Shown here piece after piece: positions 11,656 to 22,948 of a stretch of 64,000 nt of DNA (its first letter is position 1; each line of letters begins with the position of its first letter). Under the pieces are notes generated by a model that did no database searches, was not told where the DNA came from, and saw only the letters and a program-made list of their open reading frames with translations. Where the stretch lies: the NCBI GenBank assembly GCA_029204225.1, contig CM055096.1:67490370-67554369 (forward strand). Reading direction: 5' to 3'. Position numbers and translations under genes: made by a program. Origin of the DNA: Diphasiastrum complanatum (lineage: Eukaryota > Streptophyta > Lycopodiopsida > Lycopodiales > Lycopodiaceae).

Positions 11656-13620
11656 ATTTCAATACTCCTCCTCACAATCTAGCTAGATGATAACATAGCT
11701 TTACTAATTAAGCCAAGGGCTGATCTAAGCTTCAGATAAGCATTCTTTTGAAGAGGTTTTGTCAATATACCAGCTATGCATTCTTCACTTGAAACATGCT
11801 CCAATGAGACCTCCTTAGCTTGGACCTTTTCTCCTACAAAGTGGTGAGCAATCTCTATGTGTTTGCTCCTTGCATGGTAGATTGGATTGGATGCTAGGTG
11901 TTGGTCTGAGATGTTGTCATTGTAGATGAGTGGAATGACACCTGATCTGATCACTTTGAGCTCCTCAAGCAACCTCTTGATTCATAGTACTTCCTTGGTT
12001 GTGGTTGTTAGAGCCTTGTACTCGGCCTCGGTTGATGAAAGAGATATTGTTTCTTGCTTCTTTGATAGCCAAGAAATCACACCTTCTCCAATGAAAGTTG
12101 CAAAGGCACTTGTTGACTTTCTATCGTTCTTGTCCCCTGCAAAATTTGAATCACTAAAAGCATGCAAGTTAATGGATTCAACTCTATAAAGGATCCCAAA
12201 ATCTAGTGTGCGCGAGATGTATCTCAATATTTTTTGGCACACCAATGGATCTTGCATATTTTGACTAAGCTTGCAAACACTATAGCAAAGATTATCCACA
12301 TTAAGGAGCCAATAAGTTGCCTATAAAGAGTGATGTCCTTGAAGGATCTTTCATCCTCTTTATTGGTCACTTTTACATGATGCTCCATAGGAGTCTCTAC
12401 ATGCTTGCATCCATGCATGTTAAATCTATTGAGTAATGAAATGGCATACTTAGATTGACAAATGAGGAAATAATCTAAAGATCTAAGTACTTCCATACCC
12501 AAAATGAAGTGCAAAAGCCCGAGATCTACCCTCTTGAACTCTTTGGATAGATCTAGCTTAGTTTTCTCAACACCTTCTAAATCATCTCCACCAAGTATGA
12601 TATCATCAACATAAAGTAATAAAGTACAATATCTTTTGCAATAAATATTATGTACAAAGTGGTATGATACTCACTAGAAGTAAATCCAATAGAGATAAGA
12701 AAAGTATTGAGCCTTGTGCTCCAAGTTCTAGAAGCTTGTTTCAAACCATACAAGCTCCTCTTGAGATGACACACCTTGTCTTCCATACCTTGCTTGATGA
12801 AGCCCTCGGGCTGCTCCATGAATATATCCTCTTCAAAATGACCATTTAAGAAAGCATTTTACACATCCATTTGAAACAGTAACCAATCAAAGTGAGAAGC
12901 AAGAGCAATGATTAGTCTTATGGTGACCATCTTTGCCACGGGTGCAAAGGTCTCATCATAATCTATGCCCTTTGATTGAGCATACCCATTGGCTACAAGC
13001 CTTGCCTTGTACTTAGAAACACTCCCATATTGATTCAACTTGAGATTAAAAACCCATTTACATCCAATTACATTCCTATCCAAAGATAGATCAACAAGCA
13101 TCCAAGTATCATTCTCCATCAATGCATTGTACTTATCACACATAGCTTGAAACCACTCCTTTGATTCTAAAGCTTCACTAACATTTGAAGGCTCTTCAAA
13201 AGATGTGATGAAGGCATAAGAAGAAGTACTTCCCTCGGCTTGCTTACCCTTGTCCTTGTATGTGAACCTTAATGGCTCCATCCTTGACCTTGTGGATCTT
13301 CTTGGTGTGCTTGGTGTTCTTGGTTCTAGCTCCTCCTCATGATCAAGCTCCTCCTTGATCTTGGGTACCTCTCTTCCAATAGAGTGGTTAGATGAATCAT
13401 CTTCAAGCTTATGCATTCTAGTCTCATCAGAAATGACATCTCTAGAAATGACAACCTTTTGAGAAGAGGGAATGTAGATTTTGTAACCTTTGCTTGCATT
13501 GCCATAACCTACCATGATCCCCTTCATGGATGATGGATCCTCCTTGGTTCTTTTGTCCAAAGGGACATGTACATAGCAAATGCATCCAAACACCTTCAAG
13601 CTTTTGAGATTAATCAAGAG
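11656..13620 (-). mobile_element. Copia-4: pol fragment without LTRs
   Basis: Minus strand, running from the end of integrase (LKVFGCICYVHVPLDKRTKED) through RT and RNase H to a polypurine tract (complement of about 11660-11676). Neither LTR nor gag is present: the 5' side stops at about 13620 and the 3' side runs into the helicase fragment at 11638. The frame is cut into at least five pieces. Confidence 0.8.
11679..13617 (-). pseudogene. Copia-4 integrase end, RT and RNase H (multiply frameshifted)
   Basis: Blocks in order on the minus strand: GYGNASKGYKIYIPSSQKVV (integrase end), VIGCKWVFNLKLNQYGSVSK, ARLVANGYAQSKGIDYDETF and FQMDV (RT), MEQPEGFIKQGMEDKV and LYGLKQASRTWSTRL, a damaged YVDD region (FMLMISYLVEM), GMEVLRSLDYFLICQSKYA, RQLIGSLMWI, then RNase H with HAFSDSNFAGDKNDRKSTSA, ISLSSTEAEYKALTTTTKEV, RSKHIEIAHHFVGEKVQ and GILTKPLQKNAYLKLR. 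The catalytic YVDD is out of frame, so the enzyme is dead. The C-terminal order and length match the family. Confidence 0.85.
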
Positions 13621-13639
13621 GTCATAATTTTATATACAT

Positions 13640-14078
13640 TGTCACTATGCATGGATTGATCAGGAGAAATTGGAGAAGGAAGCTGGTCAGCAGGTAAAAG
13701 GGATTCTAGAGAAGTCTGTGTACTAAAATTGTATTGATACCGGCTGTGAGGAATTCCAAAGTGGGCCTACTTGTTCCAGATCACATATCAAACCAGATTG
13801 TTGCACTTAAATGGTGAGCCTGCTTCAGATGTATATGTGCTTCATAAGAGCAGCATGGCTCCAAACAAAGATGAATTTGAAAAAAGCCTTGTCTCCCCTG
13901 TTTGTCTTTTCTATATGATCATCCGGAGCTGGTCAAGGAAAATAAGCAACACATTGCTGTATATGAAGAATTTCTCAAGTCTGATTTCTATCATAAAAAT
14001 ATACTTGATGAGGCTATAGAATGTTTGCCAACAATTAAAGCCGCAAATGACTTATCACTGGTTTATGAGTATATTTGA
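13640..14078 (+). pseudogene. Unrecognised plant-gene fragment, decayed
   Basis: Three blocks in different plus frames look like real protein: AWIDQEKLEKEAGQQVKGIL (from about 13651), VRNSKVGLLVPDHISNQIV (about 13745-13801) and YDHPELVKENKQHIAVYEEF, then LDEAIECLPTIKAANDLSLV, up to a TGA near 14078. Amino-acid composition is even and unlike the transposons around it. I do not recognise the family. It directly follows the truncated end of copia-4 and may be an exon or a captured gene piece; two frameshifts indicate decay. Confidence 0.4.
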
Positions 14079-14079
14079 T

Positions 14080-15118
14080 TGATACGAGTTTCCTCCTATA
14101 TACTTGAAACTTATCACTCTATCCATTTAGTACATGTTGGATACCAAAACTTGAGCTCTTTACTGTTCAATGTTGGGAGTTGACAATGGACGTAAAAGTA
14201 CATTCTTGAGGGTAATCATTTTCACTCTCTATAAAGGTTTATGTAGATGATAGAATTTTACTTTTGGATTGACGCCAAGAACAAATACCATAACGTTGAA
14301 ACTTAAATTATCGTCACATGGGTTGAAAAGGGACAACAGAATTTTTGAAGCTATGTAGCCCACTGTGTAACTAATGTTCAAGATTGCTCTTATAATTGTT
14401 CAGCTTTTCTTAGGGCTTTACTTGTCCTAATTATAGTTCCACCAAGATTATGTATGCCAATAGGCCATGTTATTTTAATGTAGGAAATTTAATAAATATA
14501 ATATATCTTTTTTCTTGAAGATTTTAGTTTTATACAAATGTTTTGTTTAGTGATATCAATTACTTATTTTTAGCAAAATCTATAGAAAACTCATAATAAA
14601 CCATTATGTGATGTGACTATGTTTTATTGAAATTATAGAATTATGAATCTATTTTACATTTCAACTATTCGAAAGTAGTTGTAAAATATCAGTTTTTTTA
14701 ATCTAGGCCCATAAGAAAGGTGTGTTACATTTCACTTTAAAATTCTTGCTTCATTCATTTTTGAGATTTTTTATTGCTTCATGTTTTCTTGCGACTCCAC
14801 ATTCTTTTATTGCTATTCTTGTATAGGGTTGCTCTTGTTATCATGGAGATTTCTAGAGAAGAGATTCAAAAGCTACTACTTGTCACTCCTATTGAGAACC
14901 AGGTCAATTGAATTTTCTCTAGGTTCATAGTGAGGTTATTGCATATAGATATTATTGTATTTAAAAAATCTCCAAATGTTGTGAGAAGGAATGAAGTAGA
15001 TGATTTATTTGGGTGCATTCAGACAATGGACTTTCCCAAGATTGGATTATGTATTTTATGAAAATTAGCGTATTTCAAGTATGTCCCATATTGTTCAATA
15101 ACTGAATTATTTTCTCGA

Positions 15119-15156
<38 letters not shown>

Positions 15157-16690
15157 TCACTCGTCATTCTAAGGAACTAGTGTTTATTTTCACAATCGTT
15201 ATTGGGAACGGTCATTTTTATATCAAAAGGAACAACTTATAAAATTTACTCAAAGACTTTCAGCATAATGACACACAACTCTGAACATTTATAGAGGTTG
15301 AAGGTCGATAGATATTAAATGTAGTTAGAAGTCCGAGAAAAGAACTATCCCAAAAGGGGGTTTGGTGGTCAAAGTATATGTTGACTGCTCTGGAATTTTG
15401 TCCCATGTTATTTTCAATTGATACTGTAGATTGATTGTGACTTGTCGGTTGACTATTGGTAGTGGTGAGAATTGTAGGCAAAAAGTTTAGGGTAGTTGAA
15501 GCTTTCTTACATTGTGGACTACGGATGGTGTTATAAAGAAAATTTACACTTCAATAGAAGCCTTATTGTTGTATGAGAAATATTGTCAATCTTTGCTTTT
15601 CTGACAACACCATTTATCCGGCAAGTTTGTTATCAACACCATTCAATGGTGTAGAAAACCTAGGAAAAAAAGTGGGTAACAGCAAGACCTTGGTAGTCGT
15701 TGTGACATAACATAGGAAAGTAGACCAATATGTTAATGTGAGCTCTGCTAGCAAGTGAAATCAATGTTGTCTTTCTAAGTTTTTCCTTCTGTCTTGTATG
15801 TGTTCATACTCAGGTAGTGTTTTTGTTGAACTTTTTTACATTGGCTAGTCTAGCCAAGGAATGCTCATGTTGTAAAGTCGGGTACACAGAGGTTCTTCAC
15901 CTACTATTTTTTCTTATTTTTTTGTTTTCTTATAGAGTTGGCCTGGCTTAACAATTGCATGTACAAAGCATGTTGTGAAGTAGTAGTTCTTCTTCCAATT
16001 TAATTTTGCATTATGGCATTTTAGCTACCTTAATTATTGTCAGGTCTTTATAGCGACTTCAATGACTTGCTTGATGGATAAATCATCCACTAGTTGCCCA
16101 CGACACTAAGTTGATAGTATGGTAACATTTAGCCTTGTAAAAGCATAGAGTGCTTGATAAATTGGCAATGTCGACAAGATCAAGCTTTTGAACAACTTGA
16201 ATAAACAGGTGAGAAGTTGTATTTGTGAAGAATAAGTTGTATAATGGAGGATCGGATAAAAGATAACTATGAACTATAACTAAATGTTGCTCCTAGAAGA
16301 AATCTTTTTTGGAACTAATCCCTTAAAGGAATTACAATTTAAAAACTAGAGGAGCTAACCTTTAGATAAGTTTCAAAAGCCTAGTTGGATTTGCAATGAC
16401 TATGATTAGTTACTACTCATCTTCTAAACGCTTCACTAATTTTCCACTATAAAAGCTCCATAATTGATGTCTTTGTTTATTTCAAAATGGTTCTTTCAAA
16501 GCTGTTTTTACACATCATAAAAAAGAATCATGAATGGACACAAATATTCAATGACAAAATAATGTTTATGTGTATAGGCTATTCATGATGAATAATTGAA
16601 AAAATTATGTAGAGAGTGAAGGTCCCAATACAACCCCACATTGTTCCTACCTTGTAACTTGCATAAGATTCACGTATAGGTTCAATGGAT
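14080..16690. other. No gene seen; (GT)n at 15119-15154
   Basis: Long A/T-rich non-coding stretch with no recognisable protein on either strand. A (GT)18-like microsatellite at 15119-15154 is the only clear feature. It could be intron sequence of the fragment to its left or old transposon remains. Confidence 0.4.
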
Positions 16691-16699
16691 AACACACAC

Positions 16700-16970
16700 A
16701 CATCATTCACCATGGGAGGAACTCCAAAGCACTGTCGCAGTGTATGGGAGTTGCTTTGCCTTGCTTTTCCTGGCATTCAACAAGGAGTCTATGAAGCCAC
16801 GTGCATTCACTAGTTGCATTTTCCGTTGCTCTATATTCTGCTTCCATGGACGAGAGTGCAACAGTGGGTTATTTCTTATCCACCCATGAGATAGTTGTTG
16901 AACCAAGTGTAAAAACCAATAACTTACAAGGATGCATCTTCGTTTTGAGACGCTTCCTCGTAAGTTGTTA
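16700..16970 (-). pseudogene. Copia RNase H scrap
   Basis: Minus strand, reading FTLGSTTISWVDKK, one stop, then TVALSSMEAEYRA, ATSECTWLHRLLVECQEKQG and HCDSALEF. These are the RNase H blocks of a copia lineage different from copia-1 to copia-4 (WVDKKQ type). It is cut at both ends with no LTR nearby. Confidence 0.7.
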
Positions 16971-17064
16971 GTTTCTAAAGTCACGAGAGCAAAGTTGACT
17001 CATGGATTGGTACTTGCAATCTTCTTATTTCGTAGAATCTTTTTACAAACTCTCTTACATAAGA

Positions 17065-18290
17065 TGAGGTGGAGGACACTGCTGATCAGGAGCATAATCA
17101 GACTGAAATACCACAAGAGCCAGAACCACAAGGAGAAGAACAGCTTTCTGATGACCAATAGGGCAGCGAAAGCGACGTCGAGGAACCAATTCTCGATGCG
17201 GAGTTATATCAAAAGGTTTTTGAAACACTACTGCCAGATACTCGGGCAGCTATTCAGCATCTTGCTAGCTTGGAGAAGGTATCCAGGAAGCTGAGGTCCA
17301 AGTATGAAAGAGTCCGAGCATACCTCACCCAAAAAGATACAGAGCTGAGTGAAACAAAGGCTCAGTTGGCCTATAGAAATGAGGAGCTTGAAGCAGCCAA
17401 TGCAGAGTTGAGCAGACAGAGCTTGAAGAAGCGAAAGGAAGGCAGGATGCAACGCTTGAAGTGTTGGAAGAAATGCAAGAGTAGTCCAATGCCTTCGAAA
17501 GTGAGAACATACAACTTAAACAACAACTTCAGATCCTGCAGGCTTCTTTGCAGGAGGAGAGACGAGTGTGAACTACTCTTCAGAGTAGCAATGCGAAGCT
17601 GAGCAATGAACTCAACAGTGCTCAGGAATCAATTGCCCAACTACAAGACAATCAAATATACAAGAAACACGCCGAAGAGGCAATACTGTGGCGATCAGCG
17701 CCGAAGTCACACTCGTTGTCTGCGTATCTCATGGCAGGTACCGAATTGATCCGGTAGCATGGAAGGGAGTCCAGGAGAGGATGATCCGGACCATCCAGAT
17801 GCAATATCTATAGCCGCAGATGATTGCTTATGAGAAGCTGAAGGAAGAATTAGAAGAGGCCAAATTCCAATCAGGCCAAATACAGATTTCTAATGCAGAA
17901 GGATCAGCGCAAGGACAAGATCAGGAGACGCAGACAGATGAGCCAGCACTAGTAATGTCAGAAAAGGCCATCCAAACGGATACCATCTGTAGGCAGATCT
18001 TGAGAGATCAAGAAACACAGACTGAAACCAAGGATGTTGCAGAGGTACAAGCTACTGAAGACCAACCTGAGGCGTTAAGCGTCATTCTATACCAAACCCA
18101 GGCGTCACCAAGTGGAGCAGCTGTAAAGAAAAACAAGATTGTCTACTCACTACTAAGGGAAGAATTTTAGACATTTCATCAGGAACTAACAGTTTTTATT
18201 CCACCTTTTTGTAGTCCAGAACTCCAATGGAGAATGGATTACCTTTTTTTACCTAAACTTTTTGGTTACACAAAAGAACAATGGGAGAAC
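17065..18290 (+). pseudogene. Glu/Gln-rich coiled-coil protein gene, decayed
   Basis: The plus strand reads an acidic segment (DEVEDTADQEHNQTEIPQ), a TAG, then DVEEPILDAELYQKVFETL and a long heptad-like segment (LASLEKVSRKLRSKYERV, TKAQLAYRNEELEAANAEL). After a frameshift near 17440 the coiled coil continues (SENIQLKQQLQILQASLQEE, LSNELNSAQESIAQLQDN). The frame 17820-18170 adds YEKLKEELEEAKFQS, then a tail with QETQTDE, KAIQTDT and QETQTET, ending KIVYSLLREEF; some further sense continues to about 18290. I do not recognise the family. It may be a transposon structural protein or a cytoskeletal host gene; at least two stops and a frameshift make this copy non-functional. Confidence 0.5.
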
Positions 18291-18581
18291 CCTTAAACTT
18301 TTTCTAACATAAATACTTTATGGTCTAGTTTTGACATTTGCATGTAGATTTTGAAATAATCAAATTTTTTGTGATTTTGTCAAACCCTAATTTTGATTGG
18401 ATATCTAGATAGTGACATTGCTAAACTTCATTTGAGTGCATTTCAATCTTAGAAAGTGGCAAGAGTCATTAGACTGAGGATAGATCATAGGTTGATCAAG
18501 ATTTCATGATTCTATATGTTGATTTGCTTGGTATAAGTGCTAGAAGAGAATTGAGAAGTTTCATATCTTTGTGATTTCCTT

Positions 18582-20293
18582 TTGAAAACATTTGTAAAGG
18601 AGTGCTTTGTGCATCGAAACAGGTTGAAAGAGAGGATCAAGTCATTGCTACATGGCTACATCAAGTGGAGTCATGTTGAAAGAGAGGATCAAGTCATTGC
18701 TACATGGCTACATCAAGTGGAGTCATTGTGGCAAGTGAGGATGGAATCACTTTTTGAGATAAAAGATGTGTTGGATATTGTTGTAGGTTTGGAGGAGACC
18801 AGCAATACAACAAAGATCAAGTGAGGTATGACAAGAGGGCCAAAATGTCTCTACACATGATAAAGATGAATGTTACAAATGAGCTTCTCAAGGAAATTGG
18901 TAAGAGTACCTCATCAAAGGATGCTTGGGATTCATTGAAGAAGCTTTATGAATCCAAGTCTACTTCTAGAGTGTTGAATCTAAGAAGGCAAATCTTTTCT
19001 TGTTTGCGAAAGAATGAAGAAAGTCCAAATACTTTTATTTTGAGAGTGAAAGCATTGAATGATGAGTTGGCTTGCATTGATGCCAAGCATTAAGGAAGGG
19101 GAGCTTGTTCAAGTTATTCTTAATGGATTGCTGGACGCTCATGCTAACATTGTTCAAATTCTTGCTATTCAAAAGACTTTGCCAAGTTTGATTGATCTTC
19201 AAGAGATCTCGATCAATGAAGAATATAGGCTTCAATCAAGAGGTGGATCTTCATCAACAACTCGAGCTGGAGAGGAGGCTATGTTCATCAAGGGCAAATT
19301 CAAGGGCAAAAGCAAAAGTAAGTGGTCAAGGATAGTTTGGATATTCATGAATGAAAATGATGATGCTTTTGTGATGTCTTCATGTACGTTTGTTAATGAT
19401 GGAGATCTAGATCCATGGTGGATTGATAGTGGAGCAAGTTCACACATGACTTTTCACAAAGAGTATTTCACTTCTTTGTTGGCATTTGGAGATTACAAGA
19501 GGGTGATTTACATGGCCAATGATGGTGAGTGTGCAATCAAAGGAATTGGCACAATTCTTATTTCTCTCTCTACAAATAGGAATGTTCATTTGGAGGATGT
19601 TTTGTTCATTCCATCTATTACCAAGGATTTGCTTGTGAGTCCACTGCTAAGTAAAGGCATCAAAGTTGAGTTTGATGGAGATGCTTGTATGATCAAAAGG
19701 AAGGATATCTTGATTGGAAAAGGAAAAAGGCAAGGGAAGTTGTTCAAAGTATATGCTTGTGTTATTGCTAACCAAGTTGGATGTGTTGCAAGAGAGCAAA
19801 TACCTATTCAAGAGGTTTGGCATAAAAGGATGGGACACCTCAACTTCAAGTCATTGGAGGTAATGGCTAGAAAGCAATTTGTGATAGGTCTTCCAAGTTC
19901 CTTAAAAAGTATCAATCATGTTTGTGAGTGTTGTGCTTTGTCAAAGTCACATAGACTACCTTATACTAGATCTACATTCAAGTTGTACATTCGCATATTC
20001 ATGGAATCACTACAGTTAGCAATAGTGGAGCTAAGATGTATGTAACTTTCATTGATGATTTTAGTATATATTGTTGGATCTATCTACTAAAGAGCAAAGA
20101 TGAAGTGTATAATGTCTTTGTTAAGTTCAAGAATGCAAGGGAGAACCAATTTTCCACAAGGATCAAGTGCTTAAGGAGTGACAATGGTGGTGAGTACATA
20201 TATACCAAGTTCAAGGTTTTTTGTGATGAGCATGGGATCAAGAGGGAGTATACAACACCAACAACAAAATGGAGTGGCCGAGAGGAAGAATAG
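18582..20293 (+). pseudogene. Copia-3 gag, protease and integrase N-half
   Basis: Gag blocks: VRMESLFEIKDVLDIVVGLE, KRAKMSLHMIKMNVTNELL, SSKDAWDSLKKLYESKST and LNLRRQIFSCLRKNEE. The CCHC knuckle expected after the KGKFKGKSKSK segment is missing. Protease is recognised by WWIDSGASSHMTF with the catalytic DSG. The pre-integrase block WHKRMGHLNFKSLEVMA and the C..C pair in VCECCALSKSH follow, then integrase with VTFIDDFSIYCWIYLLKSKD and LRSDNGGEYIYTKF. It ends at the copia-2 junction. The DDE set is incomplete because the last acidic residue region is only partly present. Confidence 0.8.
18623..18726 (+). repeat. 52-bp perfect tandem duplication in copia-3 gag
   Basis: The segment starting GTTGAAAGAGAGGATCAAG and ending GTGGAGTCAT occurs twice back to back (18623-18674 and 18675-18726) without a mismatch. 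Fifty-two is not a multiple of three, so it shifts the gag frame. Confidence 0.95.
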
Positions 20294-20300
20294 GACTTTA

Positions 20301-21152
20301 TGATAAATTTTATGGTTTTTAGGATGATAATGATTGTACTTTACAATCATATAGGGTTATTGGTTGCTTAATCAATGAATCTATCAAGTTCTACACATTA
20401 GATCTTGATCTAGATGCACTACACTTGGATTTAAGCAAGAGCAATGGATCAACACATCATTTTTTAGTGAGAGCGGCCTCACACGTGTGGAGTACTGTCC
20501 ACTGTACAGCCTGCACCTAAAACAACAAGTACAATGATACTAGATAGCAATCATACATAAAAATCACAAGACAAATGACTAGAAACCTCACAAAAGTGTA
20601 GAGTGCAAAAGTCTCATCAATCTTCTTAGCAAAATGATGATCCTTTTATGGATCAAGTACATCCATGAGTCTGGTACAGTCCAGCAGGCCTTCACACGAG
20701 TGAATAGTGCCACATCATTCAGATCTATCCATTTGATCCATCCTTGATCCTTATCCAATAGTTGACCTTCTAGAATATGACTAAAATCCAAAAAGCTAGT
20801 CTCCTAGTATATAGGAATATTTCCTACAAAATAGGATCTAAGGAAAATGGTCAACTCTTATCTTCTAGTACTCTATACACACGTGTGAACATCCACTTGC
20901 CATGTGGGAGCATTTACTCATGCACATACAAGGAAAAGCTAATTTGTAGGTGACTAGTCAACTTGACTAAAAGCTAGTCATTTCATGTTCACACTATCTA
21001 GAATGATACAAAATCAATTTGGATATATACAAACATAAAAAGTACATCCTTTCACATGTGGGAACAGGCTCCACACATGTGAAATTATATCATCAACGTA
21101 TTCTAATGTTTGATCAATATTTACATGAACCAATGTCAAGTGAGAAGTGACA
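20301..21152 (-). repeat. 3' LTR of copia-2
   Basis: On the minus strand it starts TGTCACTTCTCACTTGACA right after the polypurine tract and ends AAAATTTATCA, giving 852 bp with TG...CA ends. The left end coincides with the break in copia-3 integrase. It contains CACACGTGTG at 20480-20489 and 20878-20887. Confidence 0.8.
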
Positions 21153-21175
21153 ATTTTCAATACTCCTCCTCACTT
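21153..21175 (-). promoter_or_regulatory. Polypurine tract of copia-2
   Basis: On the minus strand AAGTGAGGAGGAGTATTG lies between the pol stop and the LTR start. A purine tract here primes plus-strand synthesis. The same AGGAGGAGTATTG motif ends copia-4. Confidence 0.65.
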
Positions 21176-22948
21176 CTAACTTGGCAAATCTAGTGTACAT
21201 CTATCTACAATTCCAAGAGCATATCTTAGCTTAAAAAATGGATCTTTGGACAATGGTTTGGTTAAGATATCAGCTATGCATTCAGATGATGGTACATGAT
21301 GTAGTTGCACTTCCTTGGATTGTACCTTCTCCCTCACAAAGTGGTGAGCTATCTCAATATGCTTTGTTCTAGCATGGAAGATAGGATTTGAAGCAATTTG
21401 TTGAGAAGCTTGATTGTCACAAAATATGTAAGGGATCTCCTTGGCCTCTAGTACATGTAGTTCCATCAAGAGTCTTCTTAGCCATAGGAGCTCTTTGGTT
21501 GTTGAAGTCAATGCCTTGTACTCGGCTTCACAAGAAGATAGTGAGACTGTATCTTGCTTTTTGGAAAGCCAAGATATCACTCCTCCACAAAGAAATGTCG
21601 CAAATGCACTAATGGACTTCCTATCCATCTTGTCACCTACAAAATTTGAATCCGAGTAGGCTCTCAAGTGCAAGTTAGTTCCTTCATAAATTATGCCAAA
21701 AAATCTAGTACTAGAAACATATCTAAGTACTCTCTTGGCACTTTTCCAATGATGAACTAAAGGAGCTTGCATACTTTGACTCAACTTGCTTACACAAAAA
21801 CTTAAGTCAGGTCTAGTGATGGTTAAATAGATTAGAGAGCCTATAAGCTTCCTAAAGAGGGTGATGTCCTCAAAGGATGCTTCATCACCTTCATTAGTTG
21901 CTTTCATAACATGCTCCATAGGGGTGTCAATCCCCTTACAATCTTTCATACCAAATCTTTCAAGAATGGAAGTAGCATACTTAGATTGACTTATGAAAGT
22001 ACACTTGATACTTATAGACACTTCTATCCCAAGTATAAACTTTAGGAAGCCTAGATCTACCATCTTGAACTCACTAGATAAGTCAACTTTTACTTTGTCT
22101 ATGCCATCATCATCATTTCCTGTCATAATGATGTCATCAACATAAAGAACCAAAATGATTATCTTTCCTTCATTACATTTGAAATATAAAGAAGGTTCAT
22201 AAGCACTTAGTACAAAGCCAAGGGAATAGAGAAAATCATGCAACCTAGAGTACCAAGCTCTAGGTGCTTGCTTCAAGCCATATAGGCTCTTCCTTAAGTA
22301 GCACACCTTTTGCTCCTCACCAACCTTGATGAAGCCCTCAGGTTGCATCATGTAGATTTCCTCTTCTAAGAAGCCATTCAAGAAGGAATTTGTCACATCC
22401 ATTTGGTAGAGATCCCATTTGAACAAAGTAGCAATGCAAATGATTAATCTAATAGTTACAAGCTTAGCTATAGGTGCAAATGTTTCTTCATAATCCAATC
22501 CTTTTATTTGAAGAAATCCCTTAGCAACAAGCCTAGCTTTGTACTTACTAATAGATCCATCTTGATTGTACTTAATTCTATAAATCCATTTACATGCAAG
22601 TGGTTTCTTTCCTCTTGGAAGATTTACAAGATTCCAAGTATGATTCTCTTCTAATGCATCATACTCTACTTGCATTGCATCTCTCCAAACTTTAGATTTA
22701 TATGCTTCTTCAAAAGATGATGGTTCTTCAAGCAATGTAGCTAAAAAAGAGTAAGAGGTAGAAGATGTAGAGTCTTCCTTTTGCTTTCCCTTGGCCACAT
22801 AGGTAAGCCTTGAGGGCTCGGCCTTGCTCCTTGATGATCTTCTCGGCCCCTTTTGACTTGGATCCAAATCTCCATCCTCGGGTTTGTCATGATCCTCCTC
22901 GGGCTTGTCAAGATCATCCTCAAATTTGTCAAGATCTTCAATGCACAA
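21176..22948 (-). pseudogene. Copia-2 reverse transcriptase and RNase H (long open frame)
   Basis: A 590-codon frame without stops. In order: an acidic linker (PEEDHDKPEDGDLDPSQK), PLACKWIYRIKYNQDGSISK, DYEETFAPIAKLVTIR, YQMDVTNSFLNGFLEEEIY, LYGLKQAPRAWYSRLHDFL, catalytic YVDD in LVLYVDDIIMTG, FILGIEVSISIKCTFISQSK, GSLIYLTITRPDLSF, then RNase H with AYSDSNFVGDKMDRKSISA, VSLSSCEAEYKAL, TKHIEIAHHFVREKVQ and ECIADILTKPLSKDPF. RT and RNase H look complete and their catalytic motifs are intact. It is called a pseudogene only because it has been cut off from the upstream polyprotein by frameshifts; on its own this part could still encode active enzyme. Confidence 0.85.

Larger units (their letters stand above)
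18582..20300 (+). mobile_element. Copia-3: gag-protease-integrase part, interrupted
   Basis: Plus-strand copia element. It starts in gag without a recognisable primer site or 5' LTR and stops in integrase at 20300, exactly where the LTR end of copia-2 begins (QNGVAERKN-type sequence just before). The frame is broken by a 52-bp tandem duplication in gag, by the step at about 19090 and by another near 20040. Confidence 0.8.
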
